Positions 49,766 to 57,964 are shown, numbered from the stretch's first letter. The stretch: 64,000 bases of DNA from Bordetella genomosp. 13 (GCF_002119665.1 NZ_CP021111.1:3286001-3350000); one strand, 5' to 3'. The notes: generated by a model not told the origin, from the letters alone. Numbers and translations: made by a program.

Positions 49766-50361
49766 TGCGTGCGACGCGCCGGCGCGGGGCGGGCGCCGGC
49801 CGTGGCTCGGCGCCATGCGGGCGCTTGCACCGGAGCGGGCGGGGTGTAGTGTTCGGCCAGCTGCCACGGCCCACGGGCCTGCGCCACGTGCACGCCGCCG
49901 GCATCATGCAGCAGCGCGGTCACCATGGGTACGCCCGCGGGGTGCACCTGCACGGCGACCAGGATGGTCTTGCCGAACAGGCCGCTGCTCAGCCCGCCGG
50001 CCTGGCCGGGCAAGCCGCCCACCATCCACAACGAGGCCAGCAATGCGCCCAGGTATGCCCCCGCGGCGCCTCCGGCGGCCAGCGCCATGCCGTCGCTCCA
50101 TTGCGGCAGGGAACACAGGGCCGCGCCGACCAGCGCCCCCAGCGCGGACAGGGCGGCCACGACCGACACCGCGCCCTTGCGGCCAGCCGCCGTGCCCAGA
50201 TCCGGACCATTGCGCAGCGCGTTCTCGGCCGTATCGCCTACCGAGGACTCTCCATGGAACATGCTGACGGCTTCTTCGGCGAATCCGTCCGCGACCAAGG
50301 CATGCGCCGCGCTACGCGCCGAGGCGAGGCTATCGAAGCGAGCAACGACAATGGTGGACAT
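49753..50361 (-). CDS. Hypothetical membrane protein with glycine-rich helices
   Basis: A 202-residue protein I do not recognise with certainty. It opens MSTIVVARFDSLASARSAAHALVADGF, like stress-associated general stress proteins, and has two glycine/alanine-rich membrane helices (about 65-85 and 92-115). An Ala/Pro/Arg-rich C-terminal tail follows. GAGGT lies just before the ATG at 50359-50361. It is 13 bp overlapped with the phospholipase D gene, so the two are co-transcribed. Confidence 0.65.
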   Translation of the reverse strand: MSTIVVARFDSLASARSAAHALVADGFAEEAVSMFHGESSVGDTAENALRNGPDLGTAAGRKGAVSVVAALSALGALVGAALCSLPQWSDGMALAAGGAAGAYLGALLASLWMVGGLPGQAGGLSSGLFGKTILVAVQVHPAGVPMVTALLHDAGGVHVAQARGPWQLAEHYTPPAPVQAPAWRRATAGARPAPARRTQWQP

Positions 50362-50660
50362 GCGGACCTCCCAGGCTAGCGCGGCGGCGCCACGACATGA
50401 CCGTATTCTTACCAATGCGGTCGACGGCCGCCCTGATGATTGGCAACGAGCCGTAGCACGGTATTTCTGGGTGGCGCCGCCAGGCGTCCGGACGCGCATT
50501 TCGTAAAAGTCCTTTGCAATCCGGAGCGCGCGCATTGACATCCGCGGCCCGCGCGCGGGCACAATAACGCCAGAGAATAAGAAGCTGCCCCACGCGGCAT
50601 AAAGAAGATGGCTCGCACCACGCGCCCCGCTCCACAGCCGACAAGGAAGGACAAGACCGC

Positions 50661-51626
50661 ATGGCACGCTCCCTGACTTCCCTCGCCTCGGCCGCCCCGG
50701 CCCAGGTATCGCGCGGCGGCACCGCCGACGAAGAACTGCGCGCCGGCCTCATGGCCGCCGTCCCCACCATCAGCCCGAAGTACCTGTACGACTCGCTGGG
50801 CTCCAGCCTGTTCACCGCCATCACCCTGCTTCCCGAGTACTACCCCACGCGCTGCGAAGCCGAGATCCTGCGCGAGCAGGCCTCGCGCATTGCGTATCAC
50901 GTAGGACGCGTCGAGTCGCTGATCGACCTGGGTGCGGGCGACTGCGTGAAGGCCGAGAGACTGTTCCCGGTACTGCAGCCCACGCGCTACGTGCCGATCG
51001 ACATCTCGGCGGACTACCTGAACGATGCCGTGGCGCGGTTGCGCCATGCGCATCCCGGCCTGGAGATTCGCGCGCTGGGGCGCGACTTCTCGCACACATT
51101 CGATCTGCCCGAAAGCGTGCCTGCCGAGAACCGCCTGTTCTTCTATCCCGGCTCGAGCATCGGCAATCTGTCGCCCGACGAAGCGCTGGCGCTGCTGCAG
51201 CGCATCCATGCGCTCTGCCCCGGAGGCGGCCTGCTGGTGGGTGTCGATCGCGTCAAGCCGCGCGGCGTGCTCGAGCCGGCATACGACGACGCGCTGGGCC
51301 TGACCGGCGCTTTCAATCTGAATATGCTGCGTCACGTGAATACGCTGTTGGGCAGCAACTTTCGGGTCGAGGACTGGCGGCACGAGGCACGCTATAACGA
51401 GACCGAATCGCGCGTGGAAATGCACCTGCGCGCCGCCGCCGACGTGCTGGTGAAATGGCCCGGCGGCGAGCGCCACTTCGCGCGCGGCCAGAGCATCCAC
51501 ACCGAATGCTCGTACAAGTACACGGTGGACGGCTTTGCCGACCTGTTGCGACGCGCCGGATTCGGCAAGATCCAGCACTGGTCGGATCGACGCGACTGGT
51601 TTTCCGTGTTCAGCGCGCGCGCCTGA
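50661..51626 (+). CDS. egtD: L-histidine N-alpha-methyltransferase (ergothioneine)
   Basis: SAM-dependent enzyme of 321 residues that makes hercynine, the first step of ergothioneine synthesis. The family pattern is clear: SPKYLYDSLGSSLFTAITLLPEYYPTR at 38-64 region, the SAM loop LIDLGAGDCVKAERL near 88-102, FFYPGSSIGNLSPDEA and RHFARGQSIHTECSYKY. It is followed 32 nt later by egtB. AAGGA upstream suits the ATG at 50661. Confidence 0.92.
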   Translation: MARSLTSLASAAPAQVSRGGTADEELRAGLMAAVPTISPKYLYDSLGSSLFTAITLLPEYYPTRCEAEILREQASRIAYHVGRVESLIDLGAGDCVKAERLFPVLQPTRYVPIDISADYLNDAVARLRHAHPGLEIRALGRDFSHTFDLPESVPAENRLFFYPGSSIGNLSPDEALALLQRIHALCPGGGLLVGVDRVKPRGVLEPAYDDALGLTGAFNLNMLRHVNTLLGSNFRVEDWRHEARYNETESRVEMHLRAAADVLVKWPGGERHFARGQSIHTECSYKYTVDGFADLLRRAGFGKIQHWSDRRDWFSVFSARA

Positions 51627-51658
51627 AAGAGCGCCGCACGACCCATCCAGGAGCCACG

Positions 51659-52999
51659 ATGGATACCGTTTACCAGTCGCCGCAGCCCATCGGCGCGCGG
51701 TCCAGGCCAGCGGCGGCCGAGCGCACGCTCTCGCAGCGCTACGACGCCGTGCGCACCCTCAGCGTGGAGCTGTCCCGGCCGCTCAGCCCGGAGGATTGCC
51801 AGGCGCAGTCCATGCCGGACTGCAGTCCGGTCAAGTGGCACCTGGCGCACACCACATGGTTCTTCGAAACCTTCGTGATGGGCAAGTACGACCCGGGCCG
51901 CGAACCCTTCCATCCGCAATACCGGATGCTGTTCAATTCGTACTACAACGCGATCGGCGACAAGCATCCGCGCCCCCAGCGCGGCCTGCTGACCCGTCCG
52001 CCGCTGGCCGACGTGCTGCGCTACCGCGAACACGTCGACGGCGCCATGCAGGCGCTGCTGAAGCGCCATGCCGACGATGCCGAATTCCAGGCCCTGGTCG
52101 TGCTGGGCCTGAATCACGAGCAGCAGCATCAAGAGCTGATACTCACCGATCTCAAGCACCTGCTGTCCTGCAACCCGCTGCGGCCGGCGTATCTCGACAA
52201 GCCGGCGGGCGTCTCGGCGGCGCCGGCCACGCCCGCCGGCTGGACGCGCTACGACGGCGGCATCGTGCGTGTGGGGAATGAGGGCACAGGCTTCGCTTTC
52301 GACAACGAGGGACCGTCGCACGAGGTGCTGCTGCGCCCGTACTGTCTGGCCGACCGCCTGGTCACGCAGGGTGAATACCTCGAGTTCATGCTGGACGGCG
52401 GTTATCGCCGGCCCGAGTTCTGGCTGTCGCTGGGCTGGGACATGGTGAACGGCGCTCAATGGCGCGCGCCGATGTATTGGGAAGAACATCAGGAAGAGTG
52501 GCGCGTGTTCACGCTGCACGGCATGCAGCCCCTGGATCCGCACGCGCCGGTCACGCATGTCAGCTATTTCGAGGCGGATGCGTACGCCCGCTGGGCGCGC
52601 GCCCGCCTGCCTCGCGAGGCGGAATGGGAACACGCCGCGCGCTTGCGCGAGGCCGCGCTGGCCGATTCGGGCGGCGCATTGGCCGGGACTCGCGCCAACA
52701 TGCTGGATACCGGGCACCTGAACCCGCGTCCCGCCGCGGCGCCCGATGCGGCCCACCCCAGCCAGATGTACGGCGACGCGTGGGAATGGACCTGCAGCTC
52801 GTACGAGGCCTATCCCGGCTTCGCACCGCCCGAGGGCGCCGTCGGCGAGTACAACGGCAAGTTCATGTGCAATCAGTACGTGCTGCGCGGCGGGTCCTGC
52901 GTCACGCCGCGGGATCACATCCGGGCGAGCTACCGAAACTTCTTCCCGGCCGATGCGCGGTGGCAGTTTTCGGGGATACGGCTGGCGCGGGATGTCTGA
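51659..52999 (+). CDS. egtB: Ergothioneine biosynthesis protein EgtB (hercynine sulfoxide synthase)
   Basis: Iron enzyme of 446 residues that couples hercynine with a thiol. N-terminal DinB-like domain with iron-ligand histidines in KWHLAHTTWFFE (His61/64) and NHEQQHQEL (near 153-160), and a C-terminal FGE-sulfatase domain ending in RGGSCVTPRDH, RASYRNFF and GIRLARD. No egtA, egtC or egtE lies nearby, so it may accept cysteine directly or borrow glutathione-pathway gamma-glutamylcysteine. Choice between EgtB types is not resolved from sequence alone. ATG at 51659. Confidence 0.92.
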   Translation: MDTVYQSPQPIGARSRPAAAERTLSQRYDAVRTLSVELSRPLSPEDCQAQSMPDCSPVKWHLAHTTWFFETFVMGKYDPGREPFHPQYRMLFNSYYNAIGDKHPRPQRGLLTRPPLADVLRYREHVDGAMQALLKRHADDAEFQALVVLGLNHEQQHQELILTDLKHLLSCNPLRPAYLDKPAGVSAAPATPAGWTRYDGGIVRVGNEGTGFAFDNEGPSHEVLLRPYCLADRLVTQGEYLEFMLDGGYRRPEFWLSLGWDMVNGAQWRAPMYWEEHQEEWRVFTLHGMQPLDPHAPVTHVSYFEADAYARWARARLPREAEWEHAARLREAALADSGGALAGTRANMLDTGHLNPRPAAAPDAAHPSQMYGDAWEWTCSSYEAYPGFAPPEGAVGEYNGKFMCNQYVLRGGSCVTPRDHIRASYRNFFPADARWQFSGIRLARDV

Positions 53000-53157
53000 G
53001 CCGGGCTTGGCCTACGACGGTCGGGGTCGGGGCGGTCTGGCTCGGGTTTGCCGTTGGGTCGCATCGGCTTGCAGCGCCGCGTTTTACCGTGCTAGAATTT
53101 CGTTCTTCGCTTCACGGCACTTCTTTGGCGCGGTGAAGCGCGCATCGTCAGATGCAT

Positions 53158-53234
53158 GGCGCATTAGCTCAGCCGGTTAGAGCGACGGAATCATAATCCG
53201 CAGGTCCCCTGTTCGAATCAGGGATGCGCCACCA
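53158..53234 (+). tRNA. tRNA with anticodon CAT, probably elongator tRNA-Met
   Basis: A 77-nt cloverleaf with encoded CCA. Acceptor GGCGCAT pairs with ATGCGCC, D arm AGCTCAG, anticodon loop ATCATAA (anticodon CAT) and T loop TTCGAAT. A G-C first pair rules out the initiator. tRNA-Ile2 with modified CAT cannot be strictly excluded, but the sequence resembles Met elongators. It is followed by a terminator, then by a decayed prophage islet. Confidence 0.93.
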
Positions 53235-53244
53235 AGTATTCATG

Positions 53245-53276
53245 CGGCCCGCAGCGATGCGGGCCGTTTTGTTTTT
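53245..53276 (+). terminator. Terminator after tRNA-Met
   Basis: CGGCCCGC-AGCGAT-GCGGGCCG followed by TTTTGTTTTT. Confidence 0.9.
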
Positions 53277-53544
53277 GCTCCGCAATTCCCCGTCTGCTCC
53301 GCAATTCTCCAATTCCCAAGGCTATGCTGGGCGTTGGCCGACAACGCTAGGGGCATGAGATGTGCAGGCACTAACAGCGCATCAAAGCCCGCGAGAAGTT
53401 GTTCCGCATGGGCGTGTGCCACAACTCCGACGTGGCCCAAGCGGGTGGGCGCATCCCGACGCGCCGCCTGCACGATTCGTGCCGGGGTGCTGGCGGCGAC
53501 AACAGCAAGTAGACTCATAGATAACAACGGAGATCCACAGCGCC
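53277..53544. other. Region of unknown content in the prophage islet
   Basis: 268 bp. It includes a duplicated CTCCGCAATTC element (53279-53288 and 53299-53309). A decayed-looking frame QRIKAREKLFRMGVCHN, without a usual start, runs from about 53369 to 53512. I see nothing assignable. Confidence 0.4.
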
Positions 53545-53724
53545 ATGTCTGCCAAGAGTTACATCTACGAAGCGAAAAGCGAGGTCGAAGGTGTCCTTCA
53601 CGACCTGCGACGCCTGAGCGACAAACTGCCCAACGAGCAGAGCGCCCATCTGAGCCGCGCAATCCAAAAGCTCGATTCGGCCAGAAGCGCGCTCGAAAGC
53701 GCCCTTTACCATTCGAACGACTAG
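53545..53724 (+). CDS. Small hypothetical protein (59 aa)
   Basis: A short ORF with an ATG preceded by GGAG at about ten bases. The product MSAKSYIYEAKSEVEGVLHD is highly charged and helical with heptad-like leucines (VLHDLRRLSDKLP, LDSARSALESALYH), suggesting a small coiled coil. I do not recognise it. It lies between the tRNA and phage fragments, so it may be a phage accessory protein or the survivor of an older gene. Confidence 0.5.
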   Translation: MSAKSYIYEAKSEVEGVLHDLRRLSDKLPNEQSAHLSRAIQKLDSARSALESALYHSND

Positions 53725-53889
53725 CTATGAGTCCGCTTGGCCAGCCGACCCCTTGGATTGTCGTGACACTTCTACTCAAGACCAATAATGCAAGCCGCCC
53801 GTCTGGCGACGTTACGGCCGCGCGTGCTTTCGAGCCCAGTCAGTTAGGCCATGCGGTTACCGTCTCCCGATGCCGGGCGGCACACCCCC

Positions 53890-54089
53890 TCACAGCACAA
53901 GCACTTGGTCCTGCGCCCAGGCCTGCCAGGCGTCGTAGTTGGCAGGGCCCTGTGGCGGGTCGGGGATCGGCGGGCACGGCGCCAGCAGTCGCTGTCCAGC
54001 GGCGGCATCGCGCGCGGCACATACTGAATCTGTGAGGGTGCGCACCCGAAAAACATCAGGGCGGCAGCCAGCAGGCAGAGAGTTCGCAT
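53890..54089 (-). pseudogene. Rz1-like o-spanin lipoprotein, frameshifted
   Basis: The start MRTLCLLAAALMFFGC is a lipoprotein signal with lipobox-type FFGC, as in phage Rz1 lysis proteins. Frame 0 reads MPPLDSDC then turns to noise. Restoring one base there gives LAPCPPIPDPPQGPANYDAW, then WAQDQVLVL and stop; this Pro-rich, short form fits Rz1. The change is consistent with loss of one C in GACCTG. It overlaps the end of the terminase pseudogene. Function lost unless the base is a sequencing error. Confidence 0.72.
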
Positions 54090-54485
54090 AGCGATCCGTT
54101 GCGGTCCGCGAGCTTCAGCACGACGTTGCCCTGCTTGTCCCACCACCAGCCGGTAATGCATTTCGGGATCCGCTCCGGCAGCTTGCGGATGTCCTTCGGG
54201 CTGGAGATGCCCCAGGAATTCGCCAGGGCGCTCCGGATCGTCCAGCACCAAGTCGCCCATGTCGTAGAACGCCAGCGTAACCACCTCGCCGATGATCCGC
54301 TCCTTGGTCACCTCCAGCTTGGCCATTGCCGCCTTACGGGCCGCTGCTTCCAGCGCAGCTTGCACCTGAAGCTGGCCGACACTCACCTCGGCCGCATTGC
54401 TGTCGACTTGTAGCCCGCCGCCATGTACGCCGCCTTCGTTCTTCTCCCCAGCCGACACATACAACTGCACGAACTTCAACTGCAT
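54056..54485 (-). pseudogene. Phage terminase small subunit, multiply frameshifted
   Basis: Fragments in different frames join into one terminase-like chain: LNPMQLKFVQLYVSAGEKN, then TKAAYMAAGYKSTA in the +1 frame (the DNA-binding helix-turn-helix), then AAEVSVGQL through EVTKERIIGEVVTLAFYDMGD in frame 0, then ALANSWGISSPKDIRKLPERI and GWWWDKQGNVVLKLADRNGS in the +1 frame. At least three small indels are needed. Small terminases recognise the phage packaging site. The last part runs over the Rz1 start, so a deletion junction may lie there. Confidence 0.8.
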
Positions 54486-54665
54486 CGGGTTCAGCGCCGC
54501 GCCACGGAGCCTGCGCGTATCAAGCGCGCAGGGCTGCGCTGCACCCGGGTTCGGCACAGGATACGGGAGTCATTGGGGTTGGGGATGGTCCTGCCGAACG
54601 GCTACTATCTGCCTGCCACCGCGAGCGTATAGATTCGCAGGCATTCAGCTAACAGGAGCGCTGTC

Positions 54666-54959
54666 ATGAAACGGCAATATAAAGTCTGGTTGGCCATACT
54701 GGCCGCGCTGGAAGAGAACACCCACAGTTCCATGGACTTCGACTCGATTCTGGAATGGGTCCTGACGAAACTGAAGCCAACGGGCGTGACGGTGACGACG
54801 CACGTTATGGAGCACCATCTCGACATTCTCGTTGACGCAGGCTACCTCCAGCGTGTCAGCCAAGGCTATTGGCGACTCACCTGGGACGCTCATGTCTTTA
54901 TCTCGAGCGGCAACGCCCCTTCGCACATCCAGATGCTGGGGAATCCGCCTCTGCGCTAG
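54666..54959 (+). CDS. DUF2513-like phage-associated protein
   Basis: A 97-residue protein starting MKRQYKVWLAILAALEEN, with GYLQRVSQGYWRLTWDAHVF near 60-78. The RLTWxxHxF pattern and the N-terminal KR...ILxAIE form match DUF2513, a family common in prophages and having a wHTH-like layout. The family's C-terminal tail appears replaced by an unrelated end, so it may be truncated. GGAG lies 9-13 bases upstream. Confidence 0.6.
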   Translation: MKRQYKVWLAILAALEENTHSSMDFDSILEWVLTKLKPTGVTVTTHVMEHHLDILVDAGYLQRVSQGYWRLTWDAHVFISSGNAPSHIQMLGNPPLR

Positions 54960-54964
54960 CACAA

Positions 54965-54983
54965 TAAAAAGCGCCGCGGCGCT
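54965..54983 (-). terminator. Terminator-like hairpin (minus strand)
   Basis: AGCGCCGCGGCGCT is a perfect palindrome followed on the minus strand by TTTT-ATT. Confidence 0.5.
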
Positions 54984-55228
54984 GCCTGCGACGCTTCGGA
55001 GATAATCGGCGTGCGCGTGGAGCACCTGCAGCAGTCAGGCGCGCCAGGCCGACGCGCAGGTGGAAGGCGCCGAGGCCCTGGTTTTCAATACTGCGGCGCA
55101 CGCCAACGGCAATTACTCGACATGCCGCTGATGGCGAGCGGTACGCCCATCGAAACGGGATCGCCTTCCCCTGGGAGAGCATCAACGGCCCCGGCCCTGA
55201 GATGCCACCCCTCGAGTATAGGTGGTGA
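54981..55228 (+). pseudogene. Possible decayed coding fragment, Rz-like
   Basis: Frames switch: AACDASEIIGVRVEHLQQSG, then GARQADAQVEGAEALVFN, then ADGERYAHRNGIAFPW to EYRW-stop. The pieces read as protein with normal composition, and the first resembles the C-terminal half of phage Rz i-spanins. At least two frameshifts are needed. Weak evidence; the opposite strand shows no better reading. Confidence 0.25.
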
Positions 55229-55333
55229 GTTCACGCGCATTGAGGGGCCACGCCCCCAGGAGGGGAAGTCATGCGGCAACTACGTCGGCTTTCCGTTACC
55301 CACTTGAACAGCCTGGTGCTGCAGGAGCCGAAA

Positions 55334-55722
55334 ATGTCGACAAGTCCGATTACGGGCGGCCTTACTACGGGCAGCATCAATCAAGCTAGCGCGCTAGCCG
55401 ATGGGCAGCAGAGCACGAAAGAAGTCGTTGCTGCGTCTTTGCTGAGGCGGGATGAAGGTCTGCAGCAATACCTGACCGACAAGATGGACAGGAATACTGC
55501 GCTGCAAAAGAGCTGAGCGCCCTTATGCGGCGAAAAGCGGAGCTGACAAAGGCCGGCGCAATGCAATCCGACCCTCGGAAGATGCTGGAGGTTCAGAGCA
55601 AGGTGATCGCGCTTACTCGGCAAATCCAGGAAGAAAGCGTCTCGCTCGCGGTTTCCATCAGGTCCATGAACGACCCGCTGCACACCATCGACGACGTGCA
55701 ATCGGGCCGAACCCAACTCTAG
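55334..55722 (+). pseudogene. Broken small gene of unknown family (about 124 aa ancestral)
   Basis: The first part (ATG 55334, AGGAG six bases upstream) encodes MSTSPITGGLTTGSINQASA to KMDRNT, then a stop at 55514-55516. In another frame the reading continues AKELSALMRRKAELTKAGAM, MQSDPRKMLEVQSKVIALT and SIRSMNDPLHTID to a stop at 55720-55722. A duplicated GC near 55499-55502 explains the shift. The C-terminal half vaguely resembles type III secretion rod/needle proteins, but not enough to name it. Confidence 0.5.
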
Positions 55723-55762
55723 CGGTAGCTTACATCGATGGACGCTTTCCGCCTCGATGCCA

Positions 55763-56605
55763 TTATCTGAGCGGAAAGCCCAACTCCCGCAGCACGTCGC
55801 CCAACTCATAACGCTGATCGCGCGGATCGGCCGTCAACCGGTTGACGATGTGGCGCGTCCATAGCGGATGATCGATCGACTGCTTCTTCCAGAACGCGTC
55901 CAACGCACGGTCGTACACTTCGGCCGCCTCGGCATGAGGCGCGGCATCGTAGTACTCGTTATGCAGCACGCTCTCTTGGGGCAGCCGCGGCCGGACGTGC
56001 GTGGACAATCCGTCCGCCGGATAGCCGATGGCCATGCCGAACACCGGGAATACGTAAGGGGGCAACTTCAGGTCCGCGGCGATGGGCCGTATGTTGCTGC
56101 GGATCGCACCTACGTATACGGCGCCCAAGCCCAGCGACTCGGCGGCCAGCACGGCATTCTGGGCGGCCAGCGCGGTATCCACTGCTGCCAACACCACCGA
56201 CTCCACGTAGTCCGCACCGTTCACCTGCGCCCCTTGTTGCTGCGCCACCAGCCGCGCGCGCGAATAGTCGGCCAGCCAGATGAGGAACAGCGGGGCCTGC
56301 CTGACGAAGTCCTGATTCTTCGCCCACACCGCATGCTGTGCCTTATGGTCGGGATCCTGGATGGCCACGACGCTCCACACCTGCAGATTGGATGAACTGG
56401 AGGCCGACTGCGCGGCGGCCACCAGTGTGGGCAGCAGGTCGGCCGGCAGCGCGCGGGGAGAGAACGCCCGCACCGAGCGGTGATTCAGGATGTGGCGGGT
56501 GATCGCGTTGTCGATCAGGTCGTATGCGTGGCCGATCTCTTCGCCATAACGCGCGTTCAGCAGGCCAGCGGTGGCAGGAACGTTGGGGTCGTGTGTCTGT
56601 GTCAT
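55763..56605 (-). CDS. NADPH-dependent nitroreductase family protein (NfsA/FRP-like)
   Basis: Flavin (FMN) oxidoreductase of 280 residues. The N-terminal RHILNHRSVRAFSPRALP matches the FMN-phosphate-binding start of the family, SASSSSNLQVWSVVAI is next, and GLGAVYVGAIRSN and PVFGMAIGYP follow. It likely reduces nitro-compounds or quinones. It is the first ordinary gene after the islet and is convergent with it. Confidence 0.88.
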   Translation of the reverse strand: MTQTHDPNVPATAGLLNARYGEEIGHAYDLIDNAITRHILNHRSVRAFSPRALPADLLPTLVAAAQSASSSSNLQVWSVVAIQDPDHKAQHAVWAKNQDFVRQAPLFLIWLADYSRARLVAQQQGAQVNGADYVESVVLAAVDTALAAQNAVLAAESLGLGAVYVGAIRSNIRPIAADLKLPPYVFPVFGMAIGYPADGLSTHVRPRLPQESVLHNEYYDAAPHAEAAEVYDRALDAFWKKQSIDHPLWTRHIVNRLTADPRDQRYELGDVLRELGFPLR

Positions 56606-56911
56606 GCGCGGGAATATACGGCGGCCGCCGCAAACGTTCCAGACGAAATGCGAGTTTGCATATGTGGGCACGGAATGCGGCGTCTTCACGACGCTTCTAT
56701 TCCCGCCAATCTGCGTCCCGGCGACCCGGACCGCGACGACGCGCAGCCTGCCGATCGGCAGGCGCCGCTTGGCCACCCACACGTGATGACGGCCAGCCTG
56801 ATGACCCCAGCCTGATCACTGCCAGCCTGATCACTGCCAGCCTGATGACTGCCAGCCTGGTGACGGCCGGCCTGGTGACGGCCGGCCTGGCAGCCGGCAG
56901 CCTGAGAGGAT
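56606..56911. other. Intergenic region with minisatellite
   Basis: 306 bp between nitroreductase and the Gln/Pro-rich gene. Two thirds are unremarkable; the end is a 15-bp minisatellite (56784-56902) listed separately. Confidence 0.55.
56784..56902. repeat. 15-bp minisatellite, eight units
   Basis: Units of TGATGACGGCCAGCC type repeat eight times: variants at 56784, 56799 (14 bp), 56813, 56828, 56843, 56858, 56873 and 56888. TGATCACTGCCAGCC and TGGTGACGGCCGGCC each occur twice exactly. All units keep GGCC/CAGCC and lack other gene-like features. It sits just beyond the stop of the secreted protein gene. Confidence 0.9.
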
Positions 56912-57475
56912 CTACCGGCCCGCCCCAGCCTTGTGCCCCGCCGATCCAGCCTGCCCCGCCGGCATCTTGCCGTCCGGAACCGGATTTGCCGTCGAGCCCT
57001 GCACAGTGCCCTGTCCGGCCGAAGGCTGGGTCGGAGCGCTCGACTGCGACGGGGCCGTCGGCGTGGCGGTTCCCTGCCCCGACTGCCCCGGCGTGCCTTG
57101 CTGTCCCGGTGCCCCCTGCTGTCCCGGCTGTCCTTGTTGCGCTGGTTGCCCCTGCTGTTTCTGCTGCCCCTGCTGCCCTGGCTTCTTCTGCTGTCCCTGG
57201 CCATCCATCGCGGCGCCCGGTTTGTTCCCCGCGGCCGGATTCTGCGCGGCCTCCTTGGTCGAGGGCCTGCCCGCACGCTGGGTCATGGAATCGTCGGCCG
57301 GCGGCTTGGCTTGGCCGGGCTGTCGCGTTTGCCGCTCCTTGTCCTGCCCCTGCTGCGACGCGGCGCCCGACTGCGCGGGAGCCTGCTGTGCGCTGGCGCC
57401 CGTGGCGGCGAACGCCGCCGCGGCGGCTGCCAGGGTGATATGCAATATGTGTGTACGTGCCATCGAATCGGCCAT
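56912..57475 (-). CDS. Gln/Pro/Gly-rich secreted protein
   Basis: A 187-residue protein. The signal peptide MADSMARTHILHITLAAAAA ends near ATGASA (about residue 30). The mature part is low-complexity: Gln, Gly and Pro blocks such as GQQKKPGQQ and QGQPGQQGAPG. It has no enzyme motifs and is probably disordered. AGGAG seven bases upstream fixes the ATG at 57473-57475. I do not recognise a family; it may be a periplasmic or surface filler protein. Confidence 0.7.
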   Translation of the reverse strand: MADSMARTHILHITLAAAAAAFAATGASAQQAPAQSGAASQQGQDKERQTRQPGQAKPPADDSMTQRAGRPSTKEAAQNPAAGNKPGAAMDGQGQQKKPGQQGQQKQQGQPAQQGQPGQQGAPGQQGTPGQSGQGTATPTAPSQSSAPTQPSAGQGTVQGSTANPVPDGKMPAGQAGSAGHKAGAGR

Positions 57476-57585
57476 GATCGGCTCCTGTATGGAAGAACGA
57501 TCGCGCCGATCAGCAACCGTCGTTCCCACCAGGGGCGGCGCCCTTCCATGCCTACAATGCGGCTCTCGACCCAGGCCCCATACCC

Positions 57586-57918
57586 ATGCCCCTGCTGAAA
57601 CTATCCGCCCTGTATGCCGTCACCGCCGTAGCCGAAATCGTGGGCTGCTGGCTCGCCATGCTGGTCGTCAGCCAGCATCGCAGCGCATGGCTGCTGCTGC
57701 CGGCCGCTGGTTCGCTGGCGCTCTTCGCATGGCTGCTGACGCTGCATCCCGCCGCGGCCGGCCGGGTCTACGCGGCCTACGGCGGCATGTACATCGCGAT
57801 GGCGCTGATATGGCTGCGTGTGGTGGACGGCGTCGCGCTGACACGCTGGGACCTGGCCGGCGCAGTCCTGGCGCTGGCCGGCATGGCCCTGATCGGCCTG
57901 CAACCGGCGTCGCGCTGA
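57586..57918 (+). CDS. ynfA: YnfA/UPF0060 family small membrane protein
   Basis: A 110-residue, four-helix membrane protein of the small-multidrug-resistance-like UPF0060 family. [17 protein letters not shown] (11-27) and [18 protein letters not shown] near 63-80 are typical. Some homologues act as efflux pumps; activity here is unproven. The end of the gene runs into a second 15-bp minisatellite. Confidence 0.88.
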   Translation: MPLLKLSALYAVTAVAEIVGCWLAMLVVSQHRSAWLLLPAAGSLALFAWLLTLHPAAAGRVYAAYGGMYIAMALIWLRVVDGVALTRWDLAGAVLALAGMALIGLQPASR

Positions 57919-57964
57919 ATAGCGTCCCGCTGAATAGCGTCGCACTGAACGCGTCACGCTGAAC
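57906..57964. repeat. 15-bp minisatellite around the ynfA stop
   Basis: GGCGTCGCGCTGAAT, AGCGTCCCGCTGAAT, AGCGTCGCACTGAA (14 bp) and CGCGTCACGCTGAAC occur in tandem. The first unit contains the real stop (57916-57918); the rest follow it. Confidence 0.85.

Noticed and set aside
53158..53234. Initiator tRNA-Met
   Set aside because: The first acceptor pair is G-C; initiators have an unpaired C-A at this place.
53727..54035. 102-codon plus-strand ORF in the islet
   Set aside because: It is antisense to the Rz1 pseudogene, with no motif and an Arg/Pro-rich tail.
55334..55722. Confident call of a type III secretion needle or rod protein
   Set aside because: The resemblance is a short pattern in the C-terminal half only, and no secretion genes are nearby.
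56784..56902. CRISPR-like array
   Set aside because: Units are adjacent with no unique spacers and only 15 bp long; a minisatellite.
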